NCBI GenBank assembly: GCA_015060245.1
Contig: SUYU01000012.1
Location: 1 to 64,000, forward strand
Direction: 5' to 3'
Length of the DNA: 64,000 nucleotides
DNA from: Bacteroidales bacterium
Lineage (GTDB): Bacteria; Bacteroidota; Bacteroidia; Bacteroidales; UBA932
A program made the translations under genes and the position numbers. The first letter of the stretch is position 1. Each line of letters begins with the position of its first letter. Below the pieces are notes generated by a model. It did no database searches, had not been told where the DNA came from, and was given only the letters and a program-made list of their open reading frames with translations. Shown in pieces: positions 1-8,994 of this stretch.

Positions 1-77
1 TTAAAGACCTCTTTGCAAAACCTAACTACAATATTGTCAATGAACTGGATGGTTCTACCGAACCAAGTTTGTTTTAA
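1..77 (+). CDS. C-terminal end of an unidentified protein (partial)
   Basis: The third forward frame is open from the window edge to a TAA at 75-77 and encodes 24 residues starting KDLFAKPNYN and ending TEPSLF. The tail looks protein-like, but too little is present to assign a family. A small inverted repeat follows it. It could also be a chance open frame. Confidence 0.35.
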   Translation, partial: KDLFAKPNYNIVNELDGSTEPSLF

Positions 78-98
78 TTGTTAAACTTTATAATAATC

Positions 99-118
99 GT
101 CCGGAACTTTTACCGGAC
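99..118. terminator. short hairpin between converging reading frames
   Basis: GTCCGG and CCGGAC form a 6-bp perfect stem with an 8-nt loop, between the end of the partial forward frame and the end of the reverse lipoprotein gene. No clear U-tract follows, so the terminator role rests on position only. Confidence 0.3.
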
Positions 119-135
119 AGCAATGAATAACTTAT

Positions 136-1497
136 TTAATTTACTAAAACTTCATATCTGTCTGTGTGTACTACTTCTCCATGTGCATTGGAGATTGAAC
201 AATACACCAAATATACTCCTCCACGCCTGAATTTAATCTGTATTGTATTATTGGATTGGTTTAAAAATTCATAACGGTCTTCTTCTTGATCAGGAATACT
301 CCATGTGTACATTGCATAACTCATATTAGGTTCCATTGTGTAGGTATATGTACTACCTGTATTTACAACATCAGAACCTTGAATATACGGTAAACTATAA
401 TTTGTTCTATTATTTGGTTGGTATATAGATGGTACATTTGTTGGAGAATGTCTCACTAATGGCCCATTAGACCACTTTGAAATATAATAAGAATTGCTCT
501 GTTTTACAGCAGAGTGGTCTCCACCATATCCAACTATTGCTACATTAGAATTTGAGCGGAAATATAAATCATTTGTAGTGTAATATGCTACAGGATCATT
601 TATCCATACCAATTTTGATGAGGCCCATGCATACGCATGGCAATTATATTTTTGAGTTGCTGGTTCTAAGATTTCTACATTGTACCGACTGACATACCAA
701 TTGGTAATATAGTCTATACTATCTTGCTCCATTTCTGGAAATATTGTAAATGGTACTGTTTTTCCAAAAGGAGTTATTACAGAATTAAGTACTTCATCAT
801 TATCATTTGTTGTATTAGATGCTTTTGATATCAAATCATAACCAAAAAGTTTGGAATGTAGGTTGTTTATCCGGTGCTGTGGTATCAATCCGTTTTTTTT
901 AAGTTTTCTATTATTTATTTTATTTACAATAACAGATCTTAGTAAATCAATGGATTCCATGTCCATTTTCTCATAAAATTTGTCATTCTTTAATAGATTT
1001 TCGGCGAATGCTTCTATTAGTTGATAGTATACATTCTCCTTATTTATAGATGCATATGATTTTATTAAACATAATGGACCATCTTCCCTGTTCAACAATT
1101 CAGATAATACATTGAAATTTGTTATCATAAAATCAATTGCATAATCTTCGTCATTTGATAGTAAAAAGTCCAAATTTAATGGGTGGGTGAGACAAATGAG
1201 AGCCAACTCCATTGAAGGGATAGTTTTAAGTATTTTTTCAGGAATTTGGCATTTATTCATTTTGTTGTCTCCGCCTTCAATTGTTTTAAGAAATTCAGGT
1301 GTGATACCATTGTTTTCCCAGTATGTATCACCTAAATAAGTTGTAGAATGAATTGCTGTGGAATCACAAAATAAACTGCTTTTTGTGGATATAATTTCTC
1401 CATCATTAACACTAGCTTCATTAATACTATGAAGGCTTTCCTTGGAACATGCTGCGAATAATACTGCAACTAAAGTAAAAAGTAAAATCTTTTTCAT
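136..1497 (-). CDS. secreted lipoprotein with a cysteine-peptidase-like (DUF7689-type) domain
   Basis: The N-terminus is a lipoprotein signal (MKKILLFTLVAVLFAAC) with the lipobox Cys at residue 17, so the protein should be anchored in the envelope. Residues about 20-240 match no family I know. Around residues 285-370 it carries YNCHAYAW, then GDHSAV, SKWSNGPLVRH and a Pro/Tyr-rich stretch. This order is typical of the DUF7689 family, a predicted papain/NlpC-like fold with Cys and His as the likely catalytic pair. The last 80 residues look like an Ig/PKD-type beta domain. The DNA is much more AT-rich than the core genes to its right, which suggests acquired DNA. A minus-strand promoter lies 75 nt upstream. 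Peptidase activity is inferred, not shown. Confidence 0.75.
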   Translation of the reverse strand: MKKILLFTLVAVLFAACSKESLHSINEASVNDGEIISTKSSLFCDSTAIHSTTYLGDTYWENNGITPEFLKTIEGGDNKMNKCQIPEKILKTIPSMELALICLTHPLNLDFLLSNDEDYAIDFMITNFNVLSELLNREDGPLCLIKSYASINKENVYYQLIEAFAENLLKNDKFYEKMDMESIDLLRSVIVNKINNRKLKKNGLIPQHRINNLHSKLFGYDLISKASNTTNDNDEVLNSVITPFGKTVPFTIFPEMEQDSIDYITNWYVSRYNVEILEPATQKYNCHAYAWASSKLVWINDPVAYYTTNDLYFRSNSNVAIVGYGGDHSAVKQSNSYYISKWSNGPLVRHSPTNVPSIYQPNNRTNYSLPYIQGSDVVNTGSTYTYTMEPNMSYAMYTWSIPDQEEDRYEFLNQSNNTIQIKFRRGGVYLVYCSISNAHGEVVHTDRYEVLVN

Positions 1498-1572
1498 AAA
1501 ATGGGTCTTTAAAAAAATAATATAAAGTAGATTTTATTTTCAATTTCTGGACGTAAAGTCCCATAGCGTTAG

Positions 1573-1604
1573 CAAAGTTAGGCATTATATTTATAATATC
1601 CAAA
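1573..1604 (-). promoter_or_regulatory. Bacteroidetes-type promoter of the lipoprotein gene
   Basis: Read on the minus strand, TTTG (1604-1601) is followed after 20 nt by TAACTTTG (1580-1573), matching the TTTG-N19/20-TAnnTTTG consensus of Bacteroidetes primary-sigma promoters. It lies 75 nt upstream of the ATG at 1497. Confidence 0.65.
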
Positions 1605-1716
1605 AATAAGACCTCATACCTTAATTTTTAACACATTGTCAATCAGGATGGTACAAAATGGAAATATAATACCTTGTTTTATCTGTGCCGTCAGGCAAAA
1701 GATTGTGGAGATTTGT

Positions 1717-1724
1717 TATCTTTG
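1717..1724 (+). promoter_or_regulatory. -7 element of the HAD phosphatase gene
   Basis: TATCTTTG matches the Bacteroidetes -7 consensus and sits 25 nt before the ATG at 1749. Transcription starting just after it would exclude the longer ORF-track start at 1674. No convincing -33 element is visible. Confidence 0.55.
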
Positions 1725-1748
1725 CGCCCTGTTTGTAAAACTGGTTTT

Positions 1749-2549
1749 ATGAGTGTGGAGAATAAAAAGATAGAGTCGCTCTTTTTTGACATTGACGGTA
1801 CGCTTGTGAGTTTCAAGACCCATGAGGTACCTGAATCTACAAAGAGGGCAATAAGGGAGTTGCGGGCCAAAGGTGTGAAGGTATTTGTGGCTACCGGCAG
1901 GATGCTCTCAATGCTGGAGGTGTTGAGTGATATTGAGTTTGATGGTTTCATTACATACAATGGCGGATGTTGCGTGGATGGCAATTTGAATGAGATATTC
2001 AGCCATCCCATTCCGGTGGAGCAACTCAAGGCTCTGGAAGAGCACCTTAAGAGAGATCATTTTCCGGTTTCGTACATGAGGAAAGATGGCATGTATGTGA
2101 ACGAACTGGCGCAGATTGTAAGGAATGTTGCGGAGCATGTGAATGTTGAGCCTCCGATTGTAATGGAGCCTGCAGAAGTGATAAAGGAACCTGTTTACCA
2201 GTTGTGCATATACCTGGAGGATGATGAAAAACTGCAGCAGATTCTCAAAGGTGTGCTTACAGATTGCATCTCCAACCGCTGGATATCATGGTTTGCCGAT
2301 GTAAATGTGAGGGGTGTGACAAAACAGTTGGGTATTGACAAGATACTGGAGCACTTCGGTTTGCCGCTTGAGACATCAATGGCATTCGGTGATGCCGGCA
2401 ATGATATTCCAATGATAAAGCATGCTGCTGTGGGCGTTGCCATGGGAAATTCATCTGACCAGGTCAAGCAGATTGCTGACTATGTGACAGAGAGTGTTGA
2501 TGATGATGGTGTATACAAGGCACTTCAGCACTTTGGTTTGCTGCAGTAG
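1749..2549 (+). CDS. Cof-type HAD-superfamily phosphatase
   Basis: A 266-residue Cof/YbiV-type hydrolase that probably dephosphorylates sugar phosphates or related small metabolites in the cytoplasm. Motif I is FFDIDGTLV near the N-terminus, with the nucleophilic and acid/base aspartates. ATGR follows as motif II, a C2-type cap fills the middle, and motif IV is FGDAGNDIPM near the C-terminus. Length and domain order are normal for the family. The start at 1749 is preferred over 1674 because a -7 promoter element lies between the two and homology begins at the later ATG. The substrate cannot be read from sequence. It stands alone ahead of grpE. Confidence 0.88.
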   Translation: MSVENKKIESLFFDIDGTLVSFKTHEVPESTKRAIRELRAKGVKVFVATGRMLSMLEVLSDIEFDGFITYNGGCCVDGNLNEIFSHPIPVEQLKALEEHLKRDHFPVSYMRKDGMYVNELAQIVRNVAEHVNVEPPIVMEPAEVIKEPVYQLCIYLEDDEKLQQILKGVLTDCISNRWISWFADVNVRGVTKQLGIDKILEHFGLPLETSMAFGDAGNDIPMIKHAAVGVAMGNSSDQVKQIADYVTESVDDDGVYKALQHFGLLQ

Positions 2550-2594
2550 TGCTGTCAATTTGTCGGGAAAAGCAGTTGGCAAATAAATTGTAAC

Positions 2595-2602
2595 TATATT
2601 TG
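2595..2602 (+). promoter_or_regulatory. -7 element upstream of grpE
   Basis: TATATTTG matches the Bacteroidetes -7 consensus, 52 nt before the grpE ATG. The nearest TTG (2576-2578) is spaced 16 nt away, shorter than ideal. No CIRCE-like inverted repeat is visible, so HrcA control is not supported by sequence. Confidence 0.5.
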
Positions 2603-2653
2603 CGGCCTTGAAAAATGGCAGTTTAAAGTGAAAAATAGAAAAATATTATAGTT

Positions 2654-3277
2654 ATGTCAGAAAAAAAGGATATCAATAAAGAGGTTAAGGAAGAGATAAA
2701 AGAGGAAGTGAAGGATCAGGCCTGCGATGTGCAGGAAAAGCCTGAGGAAGAGAAGGCAGTGGATGAAACAGCCGGTGAGGCAGCCGCAGAGCCGCAGCAG
2801 GAGCCAAGTGAGGAAGAGAAGATGGTAAAAAGAGTGGAGGAGGCAGAGGCCAAGGCTGCGGAGGCTACTGACAAATATGTCAGGATGGCGGCAGAGTTTG
2901 ACAATTTCAGGAGAAGGACAGCAAAGGAGAGGATTGAGTTGATTTCTACAGCAGGAGAGGATGTAATCAAGGGGCTTCTTCCAATTCTTGATGATTGTGA
3001 GAGGGCTCTTCAGGTTTTGCACCAGTCAAGCGATTCTGCTGCAGCCATTGAGGGTACAGAGTTGATTTATACCAAATTGATGAACTTTTTGAAGGGCAGG
3101 GGTCTTGCTGTAATTGAGGCAAAGGATAAGGAACTTGATACAGAGTTCCATGAGGCGGTTGCCCAGTTCCCTGTCGAAGAGAAGGAGAAGAAAAACAAGA
3201 TTATAGATGTGGTCCAGCAGGGCTATATGCTTAACGGCAAGGTAATCCGTTATGCAAAGGTTGTTGTTGGAATGTAG
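2654..3277 (+). CDS. grpE: GrpE nucleotide exchange factor
   Basis: The 207-residue co-chaperone that releases ADP from DnaK. The first 55 residues are very rich in Glu and Lys and probably disordered. A long helix containing EFDNFRRRT forms the dimeric coiled coil. The C-terminal beta-wing domain carries the family signature ending GYMLNGKVIRYAKV. Length is usual for Bacteroidetes GrpE. It is followed 33 nt later by dnaJ in the same direction, the standard grpE-dnaJ operon; dnaK is not in this window. Confidence 0.97.
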   Translation: MSEKKDINKEVKEEIKEEVKDQACDVQEKPEEEKAVDETAGEAAAEPQQEPSEEEKMVKRVEEAEAKAAEATDKYVRMAAEFDNFRRRTAKERIELISTAGEDVIKGLLPILDDCERALQVLHQSSDSAAAIEGTELIYTKLMNFLKGRGLAVIEAKDKELDTEFHEAVAQFPVEEKEKKNKIIDVVQQGYMLNGKVIRYAKVVVGM

Positions 3278-3310
3278 TTTTGGGAAGTTTTGTCTTAGGA
3301 GAAAAGATAT

Positions 3311-4468
3311 ATGGCAAAGAGAGATTATTATGAGGTCTTGGGAGTTGAGAAGTCTGCATCGGCAGATGAAATCAAGAAGGCCTACAGAAAAATGGCAATA
3401 AAGTATCATCCCGACAAAAATCCGGGAGATAAGGAGGCTGAAGAGAAGTTCAAGGAGGCCGCTGAGGCTTATGATGTTTTGAGCAATCCTGAGAAGAAGC
3501 AGCGTTATGACCAGTTCGGACATGCCGGAATGGGTGGCGCAGCGAGCGGCGGATTTGGCGGCGGATTCTCAATGGAGGATATATTCAGCCAGTTCGGTGA
3601 TATTTTCGGCGGCCATTTTGGAGGCGGCTTTGGAGGCTTCGGTGGCTTTGGCGGCGGAGGCAGAGCCAACAGGGTGCAGCGTGGAAGCGATATAAGGATA
3701 CGAGTGAAACTTACCCTCAAGGAGGTTGTGCATGGTGTTGAGAAGAAGGTGAGAATCAACAAGATGGTACAGTGCAGCGAGTGTCATGGAAAGGGTGCTG
3801 TATCAGATGCCGACATCAAGACATGCGATACATGCCACGGCAGTGGTGTAGTTACCAAAGTCGTTCAGACAATGTTCGGACAGATGCAGAGCCAGGGTGT
3901 ATGTCCAACCTGTAACGGCGAGGGCAAGAAGATTGTAAATCCTTGCAGCAAATGTGGTGGAACCGGTCTTGTAAAGGATTCTGAGGAGATTTCATTCAAG
4001 ATTCCTGCTGGAGTGGCACAGGGAATGCAACTTACTGTGCAGGGCAAGGGAAATGCTGCAAAAAGCGGCGGCATAAATGGTGATCTGCTTGTGGTCATAG
4101 AGGAGGTTGAGGACAAGGAACTCCAAAGAGACGGCAATGACTTGATATACTCTCTATTTATAAGTGTCCCTGATGCAATTCTCGGTACAACTGCGGAGAT
4201 CCCTGCTGTCGACGGCAAACTCAAGATAAAGATCGAACCGGGAACCCAGTCGGGCAAGATGTTGAGGTTGAGAGGCAAGGGCGTTCCCGACATCAACGGA
4301 TACGGTTCAGGTGACCTGCTTGTTTATGTGCAGGTATGGATTCCAAAGAGCACGACATCAGAGGAGAGGAAACTGGTTGAGAAACTCAAGGATTCTGCCA
4401 ATTTCTCACCTAAGCCAAACAACGACGACAAGAACTTCTTTGACAGGATAAAGAAGATGTTCAGTTAA
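3311..4468 (+). CDS. dnaJ: DnaJ (Hsp40) co-chaperone
   Basis: A 385-residue type I Hsp40 that delivers substrates to DnaK and stimulates its ATPase. The J domain (residues about 3-70) has the essential HPD in [10 protein letters not shown] Gly/Phe-rich linker follows (about 75-120). The zinc-binding region has four CxxCxGxG repeats ([32 protein letters not shown]), then two beta-rich substrate-binding domains. The protein is complete and of normal length. An AGGAG-like sequence precedes the ATG. It forms an operon with grpE. Confidence 0.98.
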   Translation: MAKRDYYEVLGVEKSASADEIKKAYRKMAIKYHPDKNPGDKEAEEKFKEAAEAYDVLSNPEKKQRYDQFGHAGMGGAASGGFGGGFSMEDIFSQFGDIFGGHFGGGFGGFGGFGGGGRANRVQRGSDIRIRVKLTLKEVVHGVEKKVRINKMVQCSECHGKGAVSDADIKTCDTCHGSGVVTKVVQTMFGQMQSQGVCPTCNGEGKKIVNPCSKCGGTGLVKDSEEISFKIPAGVAQGMQLTVQGKGNAAKSGGINGDLLVVIEEVEDKELQRDGNDLIYSLFISVPDAILGTTAEIPAVDGKLKIKIEPGTQSGKMLRLRGKGVPDINGYGSGDLLVYVQVWIPKSTTSEERKLVEKLKDSANFSPKPNNDDKNFFDRIKKMFS

Positions 4469-4509
4469 TCGGTTGCGGTTATAATCTAACTTTAGGAGAA
4501 TTACATTAG

Positions 4510-6276
4510 ATGAAGAGAAGATACATAAATCTTGTTGCAGAAAGGAGAGCGGCCTGTGGGTTGCTCCCTTTTGTTTTATTTATGCTATGCCTTAATTTTT
4601 TTCCCTCTATGGCAAAGGCGCAGCAAAGGGATCTGCAGATTGCAGAGAGGGAGGCTGTTGAGAGCAGTGTTAATTTCAGATATCCGCTTGATGTGCCTAT
4701 GAGCCTGTCGGGAGATTATGGGGAGTTGAGGGGCAACCATTTCCACAGCGGTATAGACTTTAGGGTAGGAGGTGTATCGGGCGCTCCGATATATGCGACT
4801 GAGAGAGGATATATATCAAAAATAACTGTCTCTCCAACCGGTTATGGCAATGCTCTGTACATTACTCATCCAAACGGATATGTTTCTGTTTATGGCCATT
4901 TGCAGAAATATGCCGATGAAATACAGAAGCATGTGGTGGCCAAACAGTATGAGAAGGAGAGTTTCAGGATAGACCTTGAGTTCACTCCCGAGGAGTTTCC
5001 AGTGGAGAAGGGTCAACTTGTGGCCTATGCCGGAAATACAGGCTCTTCGGGTGGTCCGCACCTGCATTTTGAGATTAGAAATGGAGAGAATGTGCCGTTG
5101 AGCGTATTGGAGCGCGATTATGTGACTGCTGTAGACAATATGGATCCTGTGCTCAATAGAGTAGATTTTTACGGTTATGTAAATGTATTTGGTGCGCCCC
5201 GTACCTTCAGGGTTCTGCGTCCGAGGGATGCAAATGCGGCAATTGCAGTTCCACAATACTTTTATGTGGCAATTGATGCCATAGACAAGATGGAGGGAAC
5301 TCATGCAAAACTTGCAGTAAACGAGTATAAGGTGTATCTCGACTCTGATCTTGTGTACCATCTGACAATTGGGGAGGTGCCGTTTGAGGAGTCAAAATAT
5401 ATCAACTCCCTTATAGAGTATTCGCGCAGGTTCAACGAACGCAAGTCTGCAATAAAGACATATGTTGAACCGGGCAATCTGCTCTCTTACAAGATAGAGC
5501 GCAAGAATGACGGAATTCTCTTCCTGCCAGATACGCTGCCGCATAAGGTGAAGATTGAACTGCTCGACTATAAGAAGAACAGATTTTCAAAGACTTATAC
5601 TGTAAAGAGAGACGATTCGTTGTACATCGATAAAATAAAGGCGAGACCGCAGGGTACACATATGGCGTGGCACATGGCCAATGTTTATGAGCGTGGAGGC
5701 TTCAGAATCTCAATTCCGCCTGCATCGCTCTACAGAAACATCTATTTCCAGTTGGACAGTGCAGAGAGCAGAATTACCCCATTTGCACCTGTGTGGAGAG
5801 TTCATACAGGTGAAGTTCCGCTCCATTCGGGAGCCACAATCCAGATTGCCTATTCGGGTCCCGACAGCCTCGCTTCCAAGGCTCTCATTGCCTCTTGCGG
5901 AGCAAACGGACGCCTTTACGGAATTGGCGGCAGGTATGAGAATGGGGTTGTAAAGGCAAAAATTTCAACATTCGGAAACTATACCATTGCACTGGATCAG
6001 GATGCTCCCGAGATAATTCCAAACTTCAAGAATGGTGCGGTGCTCAGAGGCAATGCCGTTTCGTTTGTAATAAGGGACCGGTTGTCGGGAATAGGCAGTT
6101 ACAGGGTAGAGATAGACGGTCATTGGGTCTTGGCCCGTTTTGATGCCAAGACAGCACGCCTGACCGTTCCGCTTAAGGAGGCAAAGATAAAGAGAGGCAT
6201 TACACACAAACTCCAGATTACTGTAGTTGACAATAAAGGAAACCAAACTGTTGTAAAGAGAAATTTTAAATGGTAA
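4510..6276 (+). CDS. exported M23 (LytM) family metallopeptidase
   Basis: A 588-residue exported protein. A signal peptide ends around residue 37 (hydrophobic LLPFVLFMLCLNFF, then AKAQ). The LytM domain, residues about 55-200, contains HFHSGIDF (zinc-binding H and D) and GPHLHFEIR (the HxH motif), so it should hydrolyse peptide bonds in peptidoglycan. The remaining 380 residues are beta-rich and not assigned to a family; they probably position the enzyme in the periplasm. This large form with a long C-terminal extension is common in Bacteroidetes. It starts 42 nt after dnaJ. Confidence 0.9.
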   Translation: MKRRYINLVAERRAACGLLPFVLFMLCLNFFPSMAKAQQRDLQIAEREAVESSVNFRYPLDVPMSLSGDYGELRGNHFHSGIDFRVGGVSGAPIYATERGYISKITVSPTGYGNALYITHPNGYVSVYGHLQKYADEIQKHVVAKQYEKESFRIDLEFTPEEFPVEKGQLVAYAGNTGSSGGPHLHFEIRNGENVPLSVLERDYVTAVDNMDPVLNRVDFYGYVNVFGAPRTFRVLRPRDANAAIAVPQYFYVAIDAIDKMEGTHAKLAVNEYKVYLDSDLVYHLTIGEVPFEESKYINSLIEYSRRFNERKSAIKTYVEPGNLLSYKIERKNDGILFLPDTLPHKVKIELLDYKKNRFSKTYTVKRDDSLYIDKIKARPQGTHMAWHMANVYERGGFRISIPPASLYRNIYFQLDSAESRITPFAPVWRVHTGEVPLHSGATIQIAYSGPDSLASKALIASCGANGRLYGIGGRYENGVVKAKISTFGNYTIALDQDAPEIIPNFKNGAVLRGNAVSFVIRDRLSGIGSYRVEIDGHWVLARFDAKTARLTVPLKEAKIKRGITHKLQITVVDNKGNQTVVKRNFKW

Positions 6277-6316
6277 CTTTACAGCCATAACAGTAAAAAA
6301 ACAAACTTCAACAGAT

Positions 6317-7468
6317 ATGGAAAGCACAACTTCTACCGGAAAAGTAATTGATATTGAAAAAGGTATTAAAGTAATAGGCCTTATGTCGGGCACTTCACTT
6401 GACGGCCTTGACATTTGTTATGTAAACTTCAGATATGACAAGGATGGAAATGACGGGGCTGGCAAATGGCATTATGAGATAATCAAGGCAGAAGATGATG
6501 GCTATCCGCAGCCGTTGAAGGAAAAATTGGGCAATGCACAGAATATGAATGCCCTTGATTACGCATTGCTCCATTCTGATTACGGCATATATTTGGGTGA
6601 GCGTGTAAAGGCCTTTATGGAGAGGAACGGTGCAACACCGCATATCATTGCTTCTCATGGCCAGACGGTTTTCCATCAGCCCTCAATAAGGTTTACATCG
6701 CAGATAGGCTCAGGCGCAGGAATTGCTGCAGAGACCGGTGTTGATTGTGTATGTGACTTCAGGACCACAGATGTTGCCCTTTACGGCCAGGGAGCACCGC
6801 TTGTTCCAATTGGTGACCGCAACCTCTTCTCGGATTTTGATTATTGCCTGAATATGGGCGGCTTCTCAAATATATCTTCAGAGAGCATTGCAGTTGGAGA
6901 GGATGGCCGTAAAACAGCCACACGCGTTGCCTACGACATCTCTCCGGTAAATTACGTACTTAACCATTATACCAGAACCATTGGGCTTGAATATGATAAG
7001 GATGGCGAGATGGCACGCAAGGGAACTGTTTGTGGAGAGTTGCTTGAGAAATTGAACACTCTTGAGTTCTACTCCATGACCGGACCAAAATCGCTGGGCC
7101 GCGAGTGGGTAGAGTCAGATGTGCTTCCACTTATTGACTCTTTTGACCTTTCTCTTGACGACAAACTCGCAACATTCTGTGAGCATGTTGCTATGCAGAT
7201 TTCAAAACATATAAAGGGCGGCAAGGTGCTTCTTACCGGAGGCGGAGCGTTGAACAAATACCTTGTGGAGCGTATGCAGGCTGCAGCCCCGCAATGCCAA
7301 TATTTTGTTCCCGACAGGCAGACTGTAAACTTTAAGGAGGCACTTATCTTTGCATTCCTTGGTGCACTTTATATAGCGGATATGCCAAACTGCATGAGTT
7401 CTGTAACAGGTGCCAGATACAACTGCATAGGAGGTGCACTATACAAGGCCGGAGGAACTGCCAAGTAA
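6317..7468 (+). CDS. anmK: anhydro-N-acetylmuramic acid kinase
   Basis: A 383-residue cytoplasmic kinase that opens the 1,6-anhydro ring of anhydroMurNAc while phosphorylating it, feeding recovered wall sugar to MurNAc-6-phosphate. The ASKHA ATPase fold is marked by GLMSGTSLDGLDI near the N-terminus, a conserved GQTVFHQP, a NMGGFSNIS phosphate motif and LLTGGGALN near the C-terminus. Length is typical. It follows the M23 peptidase by 40 nt, so wall cleavage and wall-sugar recycling are adjacent. Confidence 0.95.
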   Translation: MESTTSTGKVIDIEKGIKVIGLMSGTSLDGLDICYVNFRYDKDGNDGAGKWHYEIIKAEDDGYPQPLKEKLGNAQNMNALDYALLHSDYGIYLGERVKAFMERNGATPHIIASHGQTVFHQPSIRFTSQIGSGAGIAAETGVDCVCDFRTTDVALYGQGAPLVPIGDRNLFSDFDYCLNMGGFSNISSESIAVGEDGRKTATRVAYDISPVNYVLNHYTRTIGLEYDKDGEMARKGTVCGELLEKLNTLEFYSMTGPKSLGREWVESDVLPLIDSFDLSLDDKLATFCEHVAMQISKHIKGGKVLLTGGGALNKYLVERMQAAAPQCQYFVPDRQTVNFKEALIFAFLGALYIADMPNCMSSVTGARYNCIGGALYKAGGTAK

Positions 7469-7621
7469 TGGTTGCCTGAGGGATCCGGCAATTAGATATT
7501 CAGACCTGAATGTTCAGATACAACTGGGGGTGAAGATATGTGCCTGGCAGATGCATAAGAGTCCAATCAGGTAGCCCAAAATGCGGATTGTGAAATATTT
7601 TTCAAAAAAATCTAAAATATT

Positions 7622-7652
7622 TTTGGTAAATGAAAAATAATATCTACATTTG
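7622..7652 (+). promoter_or_regulatory. promoter of rplS
   Basis: TTTG (7622-7625), 19 nt, then TACATTTG (7645-7652): an exact match to the Bacteroidetes consensus. It lies about 95 nt upstream of the rplS start, leaving a leader of about 85 nt in which I see no strong structure. Confidence 0.8.
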
Positions 7653-7745
7653 CACTCCCAAAAAATAACAAAGCAACCTCTTACAAGCACCTGAAATATG
7701 GTTTTTTTAAAAGGTGTAATGTTGCCACTAAAAACATTTAAAGAG

Positions 7746-8120
7746 ATGGATTTAATTAAGATTGCAGAGCAGGCATTTGCAGGCGAACAAAAAAATTTCC
7801 CTCAATTTAGAGCTGGTGACACTATCACCGTTACTTACAAAATCAAAGAGGGTGACAAAGAGAGACTACAGAAATTCCGCGGTGTAGTTATCCAAATCAG
7901 CGGAACAGGTTCAACAAGAACATTCACCATCAGAAAGATGTCTAATGGTGTTGGTGTAGAGAGAATTTTCCCATTCGCTTCACCGTTCATTGAGTCAATT
8001 GAGTTCAACAAGGCTGGTAAAGTTCGTAGAGCAAGAATTTTCTACCTAAGAAAACTAACAGGTAAGAAGGCTCGTATCAAAGAGAGAACTTTCGTAGCAA
8101 AAACAGATAAGGCTGAGTAA
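7746..8120 (+). CDS. rplS: 50S ribosomal protein L19
   Basis: A 124-residue ribosomal protein L19, which sits at the 30S-50S interface. The conserved RGVVI, TFTIRKMS, GVGVERIFP and VRRARIFYLR segments are all present. The ORF track begins at 7698, but homology to other L19 proteins starts at MDLIKIAEQAF, so the start is placed at 7746. It has its own strong promoter and is followed 14 nt later by a tRNA-Arg, probably in the same transcript. Confidence 0.96.
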   Translation: MDLIKIAEQAFAGEQKNFPQFRAGDTITVTYKIKEGDKERLQKFRGVVIQISGTGSTRTFTIRKMSNGVGVERIFPFASPFIESIEFNKAGKVRRARIFYLRKLTGKKARIKERTFVAKTDKAE

Positions 8121-8134
8121 TTTCTCAGCATTCC

Positions 8135-8208
8135 GGCCCCGTAGCTCAACTGAATAGAGCATTTGACTACGGATCAAAAGGTTACAGGTTTGAATCCTGT
8201 CGGGGTCA
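8135..8208 (+). tRNA. tRNA-Arg (anticodon ACG)
   Basis: A 74-nt cloverleaf. The acceptor GGCCCCG pairs with CGGGGTC, with discriminator A. The D-arm is GCTC...GAGC. The anticodon stem TTTGA/TCAAA encloses CTACGGA (anticodon ACG at 8169-8171). The T-arm is ACAGG TTTGAAT CCTGT. CCA is not encoded. It is probably co-transcribed with rplS and ends at the hairpin just downstream. Confidence 0.95.
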
Positions 8209-8215
8209 CAAAAAA

Positions 8216-8240
8216 GCATCCAATTTTGGATGCTTTTTTT
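8216..8240 (+). terminator. intrinsic terminator after rplS / tRNA-Arg
   Basis: GCATCC (8216-8221) and GGATGC (8228-8233), extended by A-T pairs, enclose a 6-nt loop and run into a T7 tract. This is a textbook Rho-independent terminator. Confidence 0.9.
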
Positions 8241-8292
8241 GTTTTATTTTATAACTTTATAAGTTTTTTTGATGTTATTAACATCAAAAATT

Positions 8293-8505
8293 ATGAATAA
8301 TAAAGATCAGGACATAGCATACTTTATATCATTTTGTATTGAGCAATACAAGAAAGCTAAGGATTTGTCGGGAGGAGAGGTCCTGGATATATTTGTAAAA
8401 TTTGGTGTTCTGGATTATCTGAAAGATCATTTTGATATTCTACATACGCAAAGTTATCAGTGGTTGCTGGAAGATATAGATGAATTTATTGAGAAGAGGA
8501 GGTAG
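8293..8505 (+). CDS. DUF3791 family protein, probable antitoxin-like partner
   Basis: A 70-residue helical protein starting MNNKDQDIAYFISFCIEQYK. The pattern, including LKDHFDILHTQS and the following W-L-L-E-D-I, is that of DUF3791. This family is regularly encoded next to DUF3990 proteins and is thought to be the neutralising partner. The ATG at 8293 is preferred to the ORF-track start at 8269. Only 3 nt separate its stop from the next ATG, so it is translationally linked to the DUF3990 gene. An antitoxin role is inferred from gene order. Confidence 0.75.
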   Translation: MNNKDQDIAYFISFCIEQYKKAKDLSGGEVLDIFVKFGVLDYLKDHFDILHTQSYQWLLEDIDEFIEKRR

Positions 8506-8508
8506 GAT

Positions 8509-8994
8509 ATGAAAATTTATCATGGGAGTTTGGACATTGTAAAAGCCCCTGAAATTCGCAAACCCAACAGAACTTTAGATTATGGAGTTGGCTTCTATGC
8601 AACATCCTCATATGATCAGGCAGTTTCTTGGGTGAAGCGTAGAATGGCTGAAAGTAAATCAGACAGTGGTTATATTAACATTTATGAATATGACCAAAAA
8701 GAGAAAAGTAATTTGAATATTCTCTTTTTTGATGGACCTTCAGAAGAATGGGTTGACTTTGTGATGAGTAATCGTACTATTAAAAATTTTACCCACGATT
8801 ATGATGTAGTTTATGGGCCGGTTGCAAATGATAGAGTTTATGCTGCATTTGCTCTCTATGAGGGAAGATTGATTGATAAGGCAACTCTTATTAAAGAGCT
8901 TAAAACATATAAACTTGTTGACCAGTTTTTATTTCATACTGAGCGTTCTCTTAAATTATTGAATTTTATACAAGCGGAGGAGGTAAAATTATGA
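8509..8994 (+). CDS. DUF3990 protein, predicted ADP-ribosyltransferase-fold toxin
   Basis: A 161-residue protein beginning MKIYHGSLDIV, with DYGVGFYATSSYDQAVSWV soon after and LVDQFLFHT near the C-terminus. The YHGS / GxGFYxT / DQFxFHT order fits the DUF3990 family, related to the mono-ADP-ribosyltransferase fold (H and Y of an H-Y-type NAD site). It lies between two small genes with overlapping or nearly touching ends, the layout of a toxin-antitoxin operon. The three genes are more AT-rich than rplS. Toxicity and target are not shown by the sequence. Confidence 0.8.
   Translation: MKIYHGSLDIVKAPEIRKPNRTLDYGVGFYATSSYDQAVSWVKRRMAESKSDSGYINIYEYDQKEKSNLNILFFDGPSEEWVDFVMSNRTIKNFTHDYDVVYGPVANDRVYAAFALYEGRLIDKATLIKELKTYKLVDQFLFHTERSLKLLNFIQAEEVKL

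Noticed and set aside
2595-2654. Heat-shock operator (CIRCE) before grpE
   Set aside because: No TTAGCACTC-N9-GAGTGCTAA-like repeat is present.
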